DNA of 64,000 nucleotides. Source: Bacillota bacterium. Its GTDB lineage: Bacteria > Armatimonadota > HRBIN16. Position numbers and translations under genes: made by a program. The stretch lies in contig JAIMBJ010000016.1 of the NCBI GenBank assembly GCA_023511455.1, positions 1-64,000 of the forward strand, in the 5' to 3' direction. The notes below the pieces were generated by a model. It saw only the letters and a program-made list of their open reading frames with translations. It was not told where the DNA came from and searched no databases. Of this stretch, positions 9,507-17,710 are shown in pieces; within the stretch, counting starts at the first letter, position 1; every line of letters starts with the position of its first letter.

Positions 9507-10694
9507 TTACGTTAATTGAGTAAAACGCCAATAAGTCCATATCTGAATAATCAACAGGACTGCAGATGCCAATATAAGGGTCCTTTTGAGCCTGGTCGAA
9601 ATCTTGTGGCGAGGCACACGAGTAGAGCCGTCTTTTATACAGGAGGTGTAGTAGATCTTATAACCTCCAGGCAATGACAAAGTGTCATCTTCCTTGACCG
9701 TGTCGGGGATATGTTCGCCGTGTTCTCCAGCAACATGCAGTAATCGCTGCCCGGGTTGTGCGACCAGTTGAATCTTCGCGTTCGGTATGTCGTAGGAGAC
9801 GGGGGCTAGTTTATTAGGCTTGATTTCCACTTTCTGCTCCCCATTCGGCGCGACGATGCGCAGCTCGTGACGATACAACGTTACCTTTTTGCCGGGCACA
9901 AGCAAAGCCACCAGCAGGAGTAACGCAGAGAGATACAGCCATCTCCATGAGACCGTAGTCACATCCACCCACATGTTGTATGGTTCCGATTCAATCCAGC
10001 GTCCATTGCGTAACGTCTGCGCACTAACAAAAAGCTGGTACTTGCCCGGACGAGGAAACTCAATCCGAACAGAAAATTCACTGGAGGGTTTCTCCGGTAC
10101 AACTATACTCGCAGCAGGCTCTGACCAGCAGCGAATGCGCACGTCATCTCGCGTTGGAGTATATGTCCTTTTCTCCGAACCAACAAGCAACATGCCTGAC
10201 AGTTTGCTATGAGAGGTTACACTTGAGTTCGGTTTCGGCGAAACAATCTGCACATAGGGAACCTGTTCTACCGAGAAGGTAACTGTTTCGCTCCACTTCT
10301 CGACACGTGTCCCCCGCGCGATGTCCTGCTGCTCCAAACGAGTTGTCAGGCGGAAACGCCCGGGTTGTTTAATCGTATACTTGTTGGTAAAGATGCCATC
10401 GTTAGCAGCAGAATCAGACTCTATCCCGTCATCACGCAAGGAAACGCGTTCCACCAACCGTCCGTCTTCAGTGAGCAGAACGGCGGTTGCGAAGTAGCGA
10501 ACTGTAGAAGAGGAAGGAGCCGCTCGAACCTCGATGCGGATGGTGGGAGCCGACTGCCCCCATGCATATAAATCCCCATGCCCGGGCGAAATAAACTCGG
10601 GCACAGGAGGAGACTGCTGCGCCAGCACGAAACATGTGCACCACAACCATAACATGCCAGTCAAGACTGTGCAGGATACACCTTGCCTGAACAT
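9507..10694 (-). CDS. Membrane protein with exported beta domains, tubulin-like operon
   Basis: A 395-residue protein, first gene of the tubulin-like operon. Residues 1-25 are a signal peptide or anchor. An exported beta-rich part (about 30-245) includes the RDDG..SDSAANDGIF motif (87-102) seen in 'choice-of-anchor' and von Willebrand A-linked domains. A first membrane helix lies at 252-268 and a small beta domain (270-365, LSLPGGYKIYY) would be cytoplasmic. A second helix spans 371-388. The topology offers a cytoplasmic loop that could contact the tubulin-like protein encoded 14 bases downstream. No von Willebrand A domain is present. Function unknown. Confidence 0.78.
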   Translation of the reverse strand: MFRQGVSCTVLTGMLWLWCTCFVLAQQSPPVPEFISPGHGDLYAWGQSAPTIRIEVRAAPSSSTVRYFATAVLLTEDGRLVERVSLRDDGIESDSAANDGIFTNKYTIKQPGRFRLTTRLEQQDIARGTRVEKWSETVTFSVEQVPYVQIVSPKPNSSVTSHSKLSGMLLVGSEKRTYTPTRDDVRIRCWSEPAASIVVPEKPSSEFSVRIEFPRPGKYQLFVSAQTLRNGRWIESEPYNMWVDVTTVSWRWLYLSALLLLVALLVPGKKVTLYRHELRIVAPNGEQKVEIKPNKLAPVSYDIPNAKIQLVAQPGQRLLHVAGEHGEHIPDTVKEDDTLSLPGGYKIYYTSCIKDGSTRVPRHKISTRLKRTLILASAVLLIIQIWTYWRFTQLT

Positions 10695-11027
10695 GCTACA
10701 CCCTCGCAGGTTATCTCATTTACTTTTACAGACACTCTATTTTATAAAATGTTTCAACAAAAGTCAACCTCATCCTGCCAAAAACCGGAAAAATTGCTTG
10801 CGCAGGGGCAGATAATGACCTTTACCTCTATGCTCTCAGAACGGCAAAAAACCTGAAACATTGCCCCCCGCCTGTGCATCCAAAAAGTGAAAGAGAATCC
10901 GCAGAGCGTTTCCGCGAGGATGTTCGCGACCAGCAGGCTTTCCCGTAGAACAGATGCTCGCCCAGGAGGGTGAGCGAGAGGAACATGTGCTTTCGCGTAC
11001 TTAGAAAGCATGGAGGTTCAATGTACC
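10695..11027. other. Divergent intergenic region
   Basis: A gene-free stretch between the tubulin-like operon (leftward) and the 11028 gene (rightward). It holds the leftward promoter at 10739-10767. No convincing rightward promoter was found; a GATAAT lies near 10811 but lacks a matching -35. Short frames here have no family character. Confidence 0.6.
10739..10767 (-). promoter_or_regulatory. Sigma70-type promoter of the tubulin-like operon
   Basis: On the minus strand a TTGACT -35 box (10762-10767) and a TAAAAT -10 box (10739-10744) are separated by exactly 17 bases in an A+T-rich patch. The predicted transcript start, near 10732, is about 40 bases before the ATG of the first operon gene. 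This is the only strong promoter seen for the three genes. Confidence 0.72.
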
Positions 11028-11810
11028 ATGAGTTACCCTTCCACCTTCCGGTTTTTTTCGCACGTGGAAGTGGATGGTCTGGATGAAGTGCCGTTCGAGG
11101 ATAGCGAGATCCTGCGTCTGCCCAACCCGCAGCGTCTGAAGCAGCTGGAAGACCTGCGGATAGAGTTTCTGAACCGCTGGCAGGCTGGAGATGACATAGA
11201 AGAGGTGCTCACGCGTATCTTTGCCGTGCCAACAGATGCCTTTCTGCCGGCGTTTCCACCGCGCTATATCGTGGGCTATAACGTGCAGTGCCCGGTGCAG
11301 GCAAGGATATTTCGCCGGGTGATGCACGACCTGGACCGCTATATCGCCGTGCTGTCGCGCTTTGCCCTGCGCGTGCGGGTGCTGTCGGTGGCACAGCCGC
11401 TGCCGGAACATCCCGACGGCTATCCCGACATGCCAGGCGTGCTGCGCACCATCCGTTATCTGGGCGATGGACGCTGGCTCCAAGCGGTGCGCGACTTCGA
11501 GCGGGAAAGGCGCGACACCCTGTGCTGGCGATACCTGCCCTGCTCACTGGTCACGGACGGTGCAGTGCCCGAGTCCATGGCGGATGCGCTGGAACTGCTG
11601 TTGTACAAGGCGCAAATCGTGCGTATCCTCGCCAGTGACCCTGTGGGCGAAATGCATGAGGCTGTGGCAGAAGGCGCGGATGAATATGTCCATGCGCTGA
11701 GCAGGCTGGTACAGGCGGTGCGGCGTCGGAGGCGTCAGGAGCGCTTCAAAAAGTTTGCTCTGTCGCCTTGTCGCTATCCTGCGACGAGACGGCAGTGGAC
11801 CACCTCTTAA
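11028..11810 (+). CDS. Hypothetical helical protein
   Basis: A 260-residue soluble protein that I do not recognise. It is rich in charged and aromatic residues, largely helical, with no signal peptide or membrane helix. The last 40 residues are very basic (VRRRRRQERFKKF), which would suit nucleic-acid or membrane-surface contact. I chose the ATG at 11028 because GGAGG lies 11 bases upstream; an ATG at 11010 would include the Shine-Dalgarno itself. It is a single gene closed by a strong terminator. Confidence 0.68.
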   Translation: MSYPSTFRFFSHVEVDGLDEVPFEDSEILRLPNPQRLKQLEDLRIEFLNRWQAGDDIEEVLTRIFAVPTDAFLPAFPPRYIVGYNVQCPVQARIFRRVMHDLDRYIAVLSRFALRVRVLSVAQPLPEHPDGYPDMPGVLRTIRYLGDGRWLQAVRDFERERRDTLCWRYLPCSLVTDGAVPESMADALELLLYKAQIVRILASDPVGEMHEAVAEGADEYVHALSRLVQAVRRRRRQERFKKFALSPCRYPATRRQWTTS

Positions 11811-11860
11811 CGGAACCTCGGGCATAGAGCATAGGGCCGCTCTCAAGCTCTCTGATGATT

Positions 11861-11891
11861 GCGGCAGGGTGCGAACCCTGCCGCTTTTTTT
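11861..11891 (+). terminator. Rho-independent terminator
   Basis: A perfect 10-bp stem (GCGGCAGGGT, 11861-11870; ACCCTGCCGC, 11875-11884) closed by a GCGA tetraloop and followed by seven T residues (11885-11891). It ends the 11028-11810 transcript just before the convergent GH4 gene. Confidence 0.92.
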
Positions 11892-11893
11892 CC

Positions 11894-13195
11894 TCATGCC
11901 TTGCCAATCGGTATCATCTCGCCGTGTGCTTCCAGCAGGTCGTCCACCAGCGACCAGATTTCGTCCAGCGTCAACTCCGCCGCGGTATGGGGGTCGAGCA
12001 TGGCAGCGTGGTAGATATGCTCACGCTTACCAGTCAATGCGGCTTCCACCGTCAGATACTGCACGTTCACGTTGGTGGAGATGATAGCCGCCAGCTGAGG
12101 CGGCAGGTCGCCGATACGAATCGGCTGCACGCCGTTTTTATCCACCAGACAGGGAACCTCCACGCAACAACCCGGCAGCAGGTTGGTAATCAGTCCGTCG
12201 TTGCGCACGTTGCCGTACACCACGCGCGGGATGCCCGTCTCCATGCTGTGGATAATCAGCGAGCCGTACTCCATACTGCGATGCACCTCTATCGGCTCGT
12301 CGCTTTCGAACTCCACGCGCATCCGCTCCCAGCGGGCGATGACCTCTTCGCACCGACGGATGTATTCGTCCAGCGGGATATTGAACCGCTCGATGAGGTC
12401 GGGACGGTCACGGCGGATGAAGTAGGGCACATACTCCGCATAGTGCTCGCTGGACTCGGTGACAAAGTAACCCAGCCGCATCATCATCTCGTAGCGCACG
12501 CGATTGTAGTGCGGCACACGCCCCTCGAGATATATCTGCCGCAGCGCGGGATACAGGTCCTCGCCGTTGCGCTCGAAACGCAGGAAGAAGGCATGGTGGT
12601 TGATGCCAGCGCAAACGTAGTTGACCTCCTCCAACGGGATTTTGAGGTCTTCCACCGCCAGCGACCACGCCGTGCCCTGCACGCTGTGGCACAGCCCCAC
12701 CACTTTCACCTTCGACGCGCGGTACCACGCCCAGACGTTCATCGCCATCGGGTTGGTGTAGTTGATGAACAGCGCGTGGGGACACAACTCCTCCATGTCC
12801 CGCGCAATGCTCAGCAGCACGGGGATGGTACGCAGCGCGCGCATGATGCCTCCCACGCCCAGCGTGTCGGCAATCGTCTGACGCAAGCCGTACTTCTTGG
12901 GTATCTCGAAGTCAATCACGGTGGACGGTTTGTAGCCGCCAACCTGAATGGTATTGATGACGTAATCCGCGCCGTCCAGCGCCTCGCGCCGGTCCAGGGT
13001 AGCGGTGATGGTAGGATGCGCGTTGACCGCCTTTGCCACCTTTTCCGCCACCCGCTTCGCGGTGTGCAGGCGGTCGGGGTCGATATCCATCAGCGCAATG
13101 TGCGACTCTGCCAGCTCGGGGAAGCTCAGGATGTCGCCCAGCAGGTTCTTGGTGAACACGACGCTCCCTGCGCCAATGATGGTAATCTTCGGCAT
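11894..13195 (-). CDS. GH4 alpha-glycosidase (alpha-galactosidase/alpha-glucosidase type)
   Basis: A 433-residue glycoside hydrolase family 4 enzyme, which cleaves alpha-glycosides by an NAD+ and Mn2+ dependent redox mechanism in the cytoplasm. The dinucleotide-binding loop is GAGSVVFT (8-15). Further landmarks are NPMAMN (148-153), the metal-binding Cys169-His170 in GLCHSVQGT and His200-His201 in AGINHH. The start at 13195 (MPKITIIG) has AAAGGAGC upstream; the longer frame adds 15 non-family residues. Its neighbour is a divergent GH20-like gene, so a sugar-degradation role fits. Whether it takes alpha-galactosides, glucosides or uronides cannot be told from sequence alone. Confidence 0.9.
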   Translation of the reverse strand: MPKITIIGAGSVVFTKNLLGDILSFPELAESHIALMDIDPDRLHTAKRVAEKVAKAVNAHPTITATLDRREALDGADYVINTIQVGGYKPSTVIDFEIPKKYGLRQTIADTLGVGGIMRALRTIPVLLSIARDMEELCPHALFINYTNPMAMNVWAWYRASKVKVVGLCHSVQGTAWSLAVEDLKIPLEEVNYVCAGINHHAFFLRFERNGEDLYPALRQIYLEGRVPHYNRVRYEMMMRLGYFVTESSEHYAEYVPYFIRRDRPDLIERFNIPLDEYIRRCEEVIARWERMRVEFESDEPIEVHRSMEYGSLIIHSMETGIPRVVYGNVRNDGLITNLLPGCCVEVPCLVDKNGVQPIRIGDLPPQLAAIISTNVNVQYLTVEAALTGKREHIYHAAMLDPHTAAELTLDEIWSLVDDLLEAHGEMIPIGKA

Positions 13196-13322
13196 AGAAT
13201 GCTCCTTTCCGTTATTTTTGCTTTGGTTTCGGCAGGGCACGGCTCGCTTCCTGCCACGCGAAAGACAGGAATACCTCTTCCATTCGCGAATCTATCCGTA
13301 GAATCTGCGAGGAGGCGTACCG

Positions 13323-14312
13323 ATGGCAGCCCCGAAAAACGCGAAATGGCAAGCCGTGCACATCATGGCGCCCAGCCCGGAGGACGTACCGTTGCTCAAC
13401 AGCGCAATCGACAAAACGCTCGCCGCGCTGGGCATCAATGTGCTGATTCTGGAGGTCAACTACGGCTACGAATACCGCTCTCATCCTGAACTGCGGATGA
13501 ACGGCGCGCTCAGCAAGGGCGACATCCGCGACATTCTGGCGACATGCCGCAAGCACCGTATCCGCCTCATCCCGCAGTTCAACTGCCTCGGGCATCAGTC
13601 ATGGGCGAAGACCACCTTCCCCCTGCTGGTAAAATATCCTGAGTTCGACGAAACTCCCCAAATCCCACTGGATAACCCTGACATCTACTGCCGCAGCTGG
13701 TGTCCGTTGCATCCGAAGGTGAACGAGGTGGTCTTCGCGCTAATGGACGAACTCATCGAGGCGTTCGAAGCCGATGCCTTCCACGTGGGCATGGACGAGG
13801 TGTTCCTTATCGCCAGTGACCAGTGTCCGCGCTGTCGCGGCAAGAACCCCGCCGACCTGTTCGCCAAAGCGGTCAAGGACTATCACCAGCACCTCGTCAA
13901 GAAGCGCAAACTGACCATGTTGATGTGGGGAGATAGATTACTGGACGACTCGGTGATGAAGTACGGCAAGTGGGAAGCCAGCCAGAACGGCACCGCGCCC
14001 GCCGTGGACATGATTCCCAAAGATATCATCATCTGCGACTGGCACTACGAGCTGCGCGACGAGTACCCTTCCGTGCCTTTCTTCCAGCAGAAGGGCTTTC
14101 GCGTGTTGCCTTCCAGCTGGCGCAACGTGCAGGCGGCACTGGCTTTGCGCGACTATGCCCGCAAGAACGCCACCGATAAGATGATCGGGCACCTGTGTAC
14201 GACTTGGTCCAGCGGCGGCGACATCGCCCGCGCTTTGCTGGATGACCCCAAAGCTTCCGACAGCGCCAAACAGGCGGTGCAGGCACTGAAGGCGGTGGTG
14301 CAGGCAGGTTGA
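13323..14312 (+). CDS. GH20-like TIM-barrel glycosidase
   Basis: A 329-residue protein resembling the catalytic barrel of family 20 beta-N-acetylhexosaminidases. The key motif is HVGMDEV (154-160), matching the H-x-G-x-D-E element in which the Asp-Glu pair (D158, E159) supports substrate-assisted catalysis. QFNCLGHQSW and a WGDR strand also fit. It lacks the usual N-terminal GH20b domain and any signal peptide, so it is a minimal, presumably cytosolic form. GAGGAGG lies 7 bases before the ATG. Substrate uncertain. Confidence 0.76.
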   Translation: MAAPKNAKWQAVHIMAPSPEDVPLLNSAIDKTLAALGINVLILEVNYGYEYRSHPELRMNGALSKGDIRDILATCRKHRIRLIPQFNCLGHQSWAKTTFPLLVKYPEFDETPQIPLDNPDIYCRSWCPLHPKVNEVVFALMDELIEAFEADAFHVGMDEVFLIASDQCPRCRGKNPADLFAKAVKDYHQHLVKKRKLTMLMWGDRLLDDSVMKYGKWEASQNGTAPAVDMIPKDIIICDWHYELRDEYPSVPFFQQKGFRVLPSSWRNVQAALALRDYARKNATDKMIGHLCTTWSSGGDIARALLDDPKASDSAKQAVQALKAVVQAG

Positions 14313-14363
14313 CATGCCGATGGTGAAGATAGTAAGCTAACAAGCGGTGCGATAGGGAGGGGG

Positions 14364-14615
14364 ATGAGAATGAGCCTTCTCATACCAGACGAAGTCTTGC
14401 AGGCAGCACGCATGACGGAAGGAGAGATGCGACAGGAACTGGCTGTGCTGCTCTTCCAGCGGGAGAAGCTTACGCTTGGACAGGCAGCTGACCTCGCACA
14501 AATGAACATCCTTCAGTTCCAGCAACTGCTTGCAGCCAGGCAAGTGCCACTGCACGATGACATTACGGACTTTGAACAGGACTTGCAGACACTTCGGGAG
14601 ATGAGGAAGTCGTGA
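14364..14615 (+). CDS. UPF0175-family antitoxin-like protein
   Basis: An 83-residue protein of the UPF0175 family, small helical DNA-binding-type proteins usually paired with a PIN-domain toxin of the DUF3368 type. Family features are the SLLIPDEVLQAA start, the REKLTLGQAADLA helix and the VPLHDDITDFEQDLQTL tail. Its stop overlaps the GTG of the next frame by 3 bases (GTGA), the usual antitoxin-toxin coupling. The toxin is broken, so this is an orphan antitoxin. The frame itself looks intact. Confidence 0.84.
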   Translation: MRMSLLIPDEVLQAARMTEGEMRQELAVLLFQREKLTLGQAADLAQMNILQFQQLLAARQVPLHDDITDFEQDLQTLREMRKS

Positions 14616-14889
14616 CTGTTGTTAGCAACACCTCGCCAATTATGAACCTGGCGAGGGTAGGACACTTACAGCTCCTTCAGCAGCTTTACCAATGGATGAG
14701 CGCATCGGTCGCAGAGTTGCACAACGGCTTGGGCTTCGGTTTGTTGGTGTACTAGGGATACTGGTCCAAGCCAAGCAGAAGCTGCTCATTGCCGAAGTAA
14801 AGCCCATACTAGATGACCTCGTAGTGCGAGCGGGTTTCTGGATAGCACCTTCACTCCGCGATAGAGTGCTCGATGAAGTCGGAGAATAA
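14612..14889 (+). pseudogene. Decayed DUF3368 PIN-type toxin, internal deletion
   Basis: Starting at the overlapping GTG, the first 27 codons read VTVVSNTSPIMNLARVGHLQ..., the canonical N-terminus of a DUF3368 PIN-like toxin with its first catalytic Asp position replaced by Asn (SNTSP versus SDTSP). At about 14692 the family match jumps to another frame (+2), reading DERIGRRVAQRLGLRFVGVLG...DEVGE, the family C-terminus. The middle third, about 70 residues with the remaining acidic catalytic residues, is missing. The toxin cannot be functional. Confidence 0.82.
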
Positions 14890-14917
14890 GAAGATTGCGT
14901 CCTGCCATTGAAGTGAT

Positions 14918-14948
14918 GGGCTACGAGGACAGTTCATCCTCATAGCCC
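14918..14948. terminator. Hairpin between convergent genes
   Basis: A 12-bp inverted repeat (14918-14929 and 14937-14948) with a 7-base loop and a single C/A mismatch that becomes a G-U pair in minus-strand RNA. It sits between the toxin remnant and the convergent DUF4038-type gene. There is no clear T run on either side, so termination activity is likely but not certain. Confidence 0.5.
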
Positions 14949-14994
14949 ACGATGTCCCAATGGTTTTCTGATCAGGTTTCTATTACCTCTTCCA

Positions 14995-16602
14995 TTACGT
15001 TCCGCTTTTCAGTATCAGCAGCCAGTCCTGAAACTTCGGCAAGACGGGTGTCGTCCAGTCGCCCTGCTCGTCGCCTCGCGCTTCGCCAAGCGACATCTCC
15101 TGCCCCGTTGCGGGGTCGAACAGGAAGGCGCGGTAGGACATGCCCGGCTCCAGCGATTTAACCGTGACCCGCCACTGATATGCAGGAACGTAGATGAATC
15201 GCAACTCGCCCGGGATGCCCGCGGCAAAGGGCAGGAAGTAGTTCTGTTCGTTCCAGTGCGGCTCAACCCATTCGGGATGCGGCTCGATGCGCCACCACTC
15301 GTAGCGCTCCAGCAGCCGCTTCGCCATACCCAGCTGCGCGGAGCCCGGCAGCTGATATGCCTCTTCCCACGGAGTATCTCCCCACGCCATGCCGTGCGGC
15401 GAGGGTCCATATGGCTTTTCACGCGTGTTCACCTGCCAGATGCCGTTCGCGCCGTAGGTGAAGCCCTTCGCACCGTTCAGCCAGCACGCCCAGAACATCA
15501 GCCGCTGCACCTCCTGCCGGCTCGCCTCGCCGATGCCCTCGTAACACACCTCGCCTTCCACAACAGGCATGACCGGCTCGCGATGGTACGACCGAACCAC
15601 CTGCTGAATGGTGTTGGGCAGGCTGGTGCGGTCGCCGTGCCCTGTCTGCAGCATATCGAAGTCCAATACCGAATCGGAGAGGCTATCGCGGGCGGAGACA
15701 GACGGGTGCGCGGTTACCGGATGCCCATAGGGGTCTACCTCCCGCACGTATCGCGCCACCTCTTCCCACATGCCTCGGGTCTTTTGGGCGTAGTCCTCGT
15801 GCCATTCGCGCGGGCGGGAATGGTCGTCATAGAAAGGCATCAGTATCTCGCCCGCCAGACACCATACCACCGGATACGCTCCCCAGCGTGCAATAATATA
15901 GCGCCAGTGTTGCTTCATCTTCTCCACGCCCAGCCAGTGGATGTAGTATCCCCAGCAGCCCACAATGCACGGCACCAGCCCGCTCCTCACCAGCCACCAG
16001 ATGCGCAAATCCGCCATGTCGAAGTATTGGGGATTGATGCGCTGCCAGCCCTCTTCCCACGGGAAACCCGCTTCGTTCGCGCTGCGCTCATCGAACGCTG
16101 CCATGTCGGGATACAGCCCCGCCACAATCTGTATGACGCTGAACCCCTTCTGCGCGCGGTCAGCGGTCAGCGTGGCGAAGTCACCCGGAAACCGCAGCCG
16201 CTTGCACAGCCCCATCCACCACGTATCACCCAGCCACAGGAAGGGCGTGCCGTCGCGGTGTTGCAAGTAACGACCGTCGGCAGACACCTGCAACCCACCG
16301 CGCCGGAACAGAGGGTTGCTTCCTTCGTAAGGGACAGCGGTCAGTGTGCCTTCTATACCATGCAGAGTGGCATTGGCGGTGTCGGTGCAAATCGTGCGCC
16401 AGCGGTACTCTCCCGCCTGCGAGGGCGCAAAGCGCACCCGCCATTCCTGCTCGCCCGCCCAAAAAGCGGGCACTCTCTGTTCGCTGCCATCCGGTGCGGT
16501 GAAAACAACGTCCAGTTGCACCTCGTTGAATGGGTCGGAATAGGGACGCGAAGACACGAGTCCCCATTCTAGGGGGCAGTTGACCTGTGCGAAATAGTGC
16601 AT
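14995..16602 (-). CDS. DUF5060/DUF4038 glycoside hydrolase-like protein
   Basis: A 535-residue protein with the two-part layout of apiosidase-like (DUF4038/GH140-type) enzymes. An N-terminal beta domain (about 1-85, DUF5060-like, EWGLVSSRPYSDPF) precedes a TIM barrel opened by FLWLGDTWWMGL. Candidate catalytic acids are the Glu of CLAGEILMPF and the Glu of VVEGEVCYEG. A C-terminal beta domain (about 440-535) holds the RAFLFDPATGQE motif. No signal peptide is present, so it likely acts on imported oligosaccharides. The ATG has a GGAGG just upstream. Exact substrate unknown. Confidence 0.85.
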   Translation of the reverse strand: MHYFAQVNCPLEWGLVSSRPYSDPFNEVQLDVVFTAPDGSEQRVPAFWAGEQEWRVRFAPSQAGEYRWRTICTDTANATLHGIEGTLTAVPYEGSNPLFRRGGLQVSADGRYLQHRDGTPFLWLGDTWWMGLCKRLRFPGDFATLTADRAQKGFSVIQIVAGLYPDMAAFDERSANEAGFPWEEGWQRINPQYFDMADLRIWWLVRSGLVPCIVGCWGYYIHWLGVEKMKQHWRYIIARWGAYPVVWCLAGEILMPFYDDHSRPREWHEDYAQKTRGMWEEVARYVREVDPYGHPVTAHPSVSARDSLSDSVLDFDMLQTGHGDRTSLPNTIQQVVRSYHREPVMPVVEGEVCYEGIGEASRQEVQRLMFWACWLNGAKGFTYGANGIWQVNTREKPYGPSPHGMAWGDTPWEEAYQLPGSAQLGMAKRLLERYEWWRIEPHPEWVEPHWNEQNYFLPFAAGIPGELRFIYVPAYQWRVTVKSLEPGMSYRAFLFDPATGQEMSLGEARGDEQGDWTTPVLPKFQDWLLILKSGT

Positions 16603-16778
16603 GGTTGACCTCCTGCCTGCTGTCTTCGAACTCCCTCCGCCAGATAATGCACCTGACGGATTTGCCCGGCATGATGAACCTCATCTTCGACAGCAGACAG
16701 GAAAATCTCCTCTGCAGAAAGCCCCTTGCCGTGACAGCAGGTCATCCTGTCCAAGAGCAGGAGGTTGTTCAGGCGTGC
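16569..16778 (-). pseudogene. C-terminal remnant of a DinB-family protein
   Basis: The minus-strand frame reads ARLNNLLLLDRM...LSAEEIFLSAVEDEVHHAGQIRQVHYLAEG, which matches the C-terminal helices and metal-binding HxxxH region of DinB/YfiT-like proteins (EVHHAGQI). The N-terminal half, with the first metal-binding His, is missing. Upstream of it, the frame runs into the terminator hairpin of the neighbouring gene. The frame then continues into the start of the DUF4038-type gene. I read it as a truncated relic; a short functional protein is unlikely. Confidence 0.5.
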
Positions 16779-16794
16779 TTCTGCATAAAGTGAT

Positions 16795-16826
16795 GCCGGA
16801 ACAGCCACTTGGTGGTCTGTTCCGGC
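16795..16826 (-). terminator. Terminator hairpin after the post-COAP-like gene
   Basis: A strong inverted repeat: GCCGGAACAG (16795-16804) pairs with CTGTTCCGGC (16817-16826), extended inside by CCAC/GTGG with one bulge. It lies 23 bases past the stop of the 16849-17595 gene; the minus-strand tail has only a few T residues (ATCACTTTA). Confidence 0.66.
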
Positions 16827-16848
16827 GCGCATCAGGAATCGCTATGAG

Positions 16849-17595
16849 TTATCGGCTGGCATGTATCACGATATTTCCACCGGCCAGTTCGCTCCAATCG
16901 GCAAACACCAGCGTGCCATCCTGCTCATATACCCACAGCGCAAAGAAATCCGCTCGGCCAGGCTCACCCCAGTCCCACACCATTGCGTAAAAACGGTATA
17001 GACCGGAGCCGTTGAGAGTCGCCCAGCCGCTGAAGTAACCCTCGTTCAAACTCGGAGCATACACCCAGTCGATAGCGAAGGATTTTACGTTCATGCCCAG
17101 TCCATGACGCTGGTATTCCAGGCTACCTCGCACACTGCCGTTGCGTTGCACCTGGGCGACGAAGCCGAAAGTACGACGGTGTCCATCCGCCTCGATCCAA
17201 CCGCCGCCGGTGATGAAGCCGCGCGCATCGGGCTGGTAAACCGATACCAGTAACACCTGTGTCTGGCTGAGCAGGTTGCCACTGGAGTCATAGCTGAATA
17301 CCCACACGGTAAAGGTGTCGGCAAAAGGTGGCGTCCATACGGTGCTGGCTGTTCCATCCTCACCGACGGGCAACATCGTACTGCGGAACACGACGTTACC
17401 GTGCGAGTCAAGCACGTGAAACTGTGCCCAATTCGCTCCAGGTTCAACGGCGGCACTTACCTGCAGCTCCTGTCCCACTGGCACCGGTTCAGATACGCCA
17501 GCATCGCCACCTACGACCACTCCGGCAGAGAACGCGGCAGGCATGAGAGCCATCATTGCGAGCATCGGAAATACGTGATGGAGAACCCTTCTCAT
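16849..17595 (-). CDS. Secreted beta protein, post-COAP-like domain
   Basis: A 248-residue exported protein. Residues 1-24 are a signal peptide ending AFSA. Residues 28-125 look like an Ig-type fold. The second half starts with FITGGGWIE and continues with FGFVAQVQRNGSVRGSLEYQ, the pattern of the 'post-COAP' beta domain found in secreted proteins of Armatimonadota and Acidobacteriota. No catalytic residues are evident. It stands alone between serC and a truncated DinB gene and ends at a hairpin. A cell-surface or matrix role is a guess. Confidence 0.72.
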   Translation of the reverse strand: MRRVLHHVFPMLAMMALMPAAFSAGVVVGGDAGVSEPVPVGQELQVSAAVEPGANWAQFHVLDSHGNVVFRSTMLPVGEDGTASTVWTPPFADTFTVWVFSYDSSGNLLSQTQVLLVSVYQPDARGFITGGGWIEADGHRRTFGFVAQVQRNGSVRGSLEYQRHGLGMNVKSFAIDWVYAPSLNEGYFSGWATLNGSGLYRFYAMVWDWGEPGRADFFALWVYEQDGTLVFADWSELAGGNIVIHASR

Positions 17596-17710
17596 TTTGC
17601 ACTCACCTCCGACAGAGAGTATTCCCTACTCTCGCCGGTGCCCAGCTCGCATTCCTGCCGGATTCACGCCCCGCAGGATGCTGCCGTTTTGGCAGCACAT
17701 CAACCGGCGG

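Noticed and set aside
10754-11011. 85-codon minus-strand frame in the divergent gap
   Set aside because: It would overlap the promoter of the tubulin-like operon and resembles no known protein.
11855-13489. Long plus-strand frame opposite GH4
   Set aside because: It is an antisense shadow of the GH4 gene with histidine- and arginine-rich, low-information sequence.
17685-17701. GCTGCC-GTTTT-GGCAGC hairpin after serC
   Set aside because: Only a 6-bp stem with no T tract on the minus strand; too weak to call a terminator.
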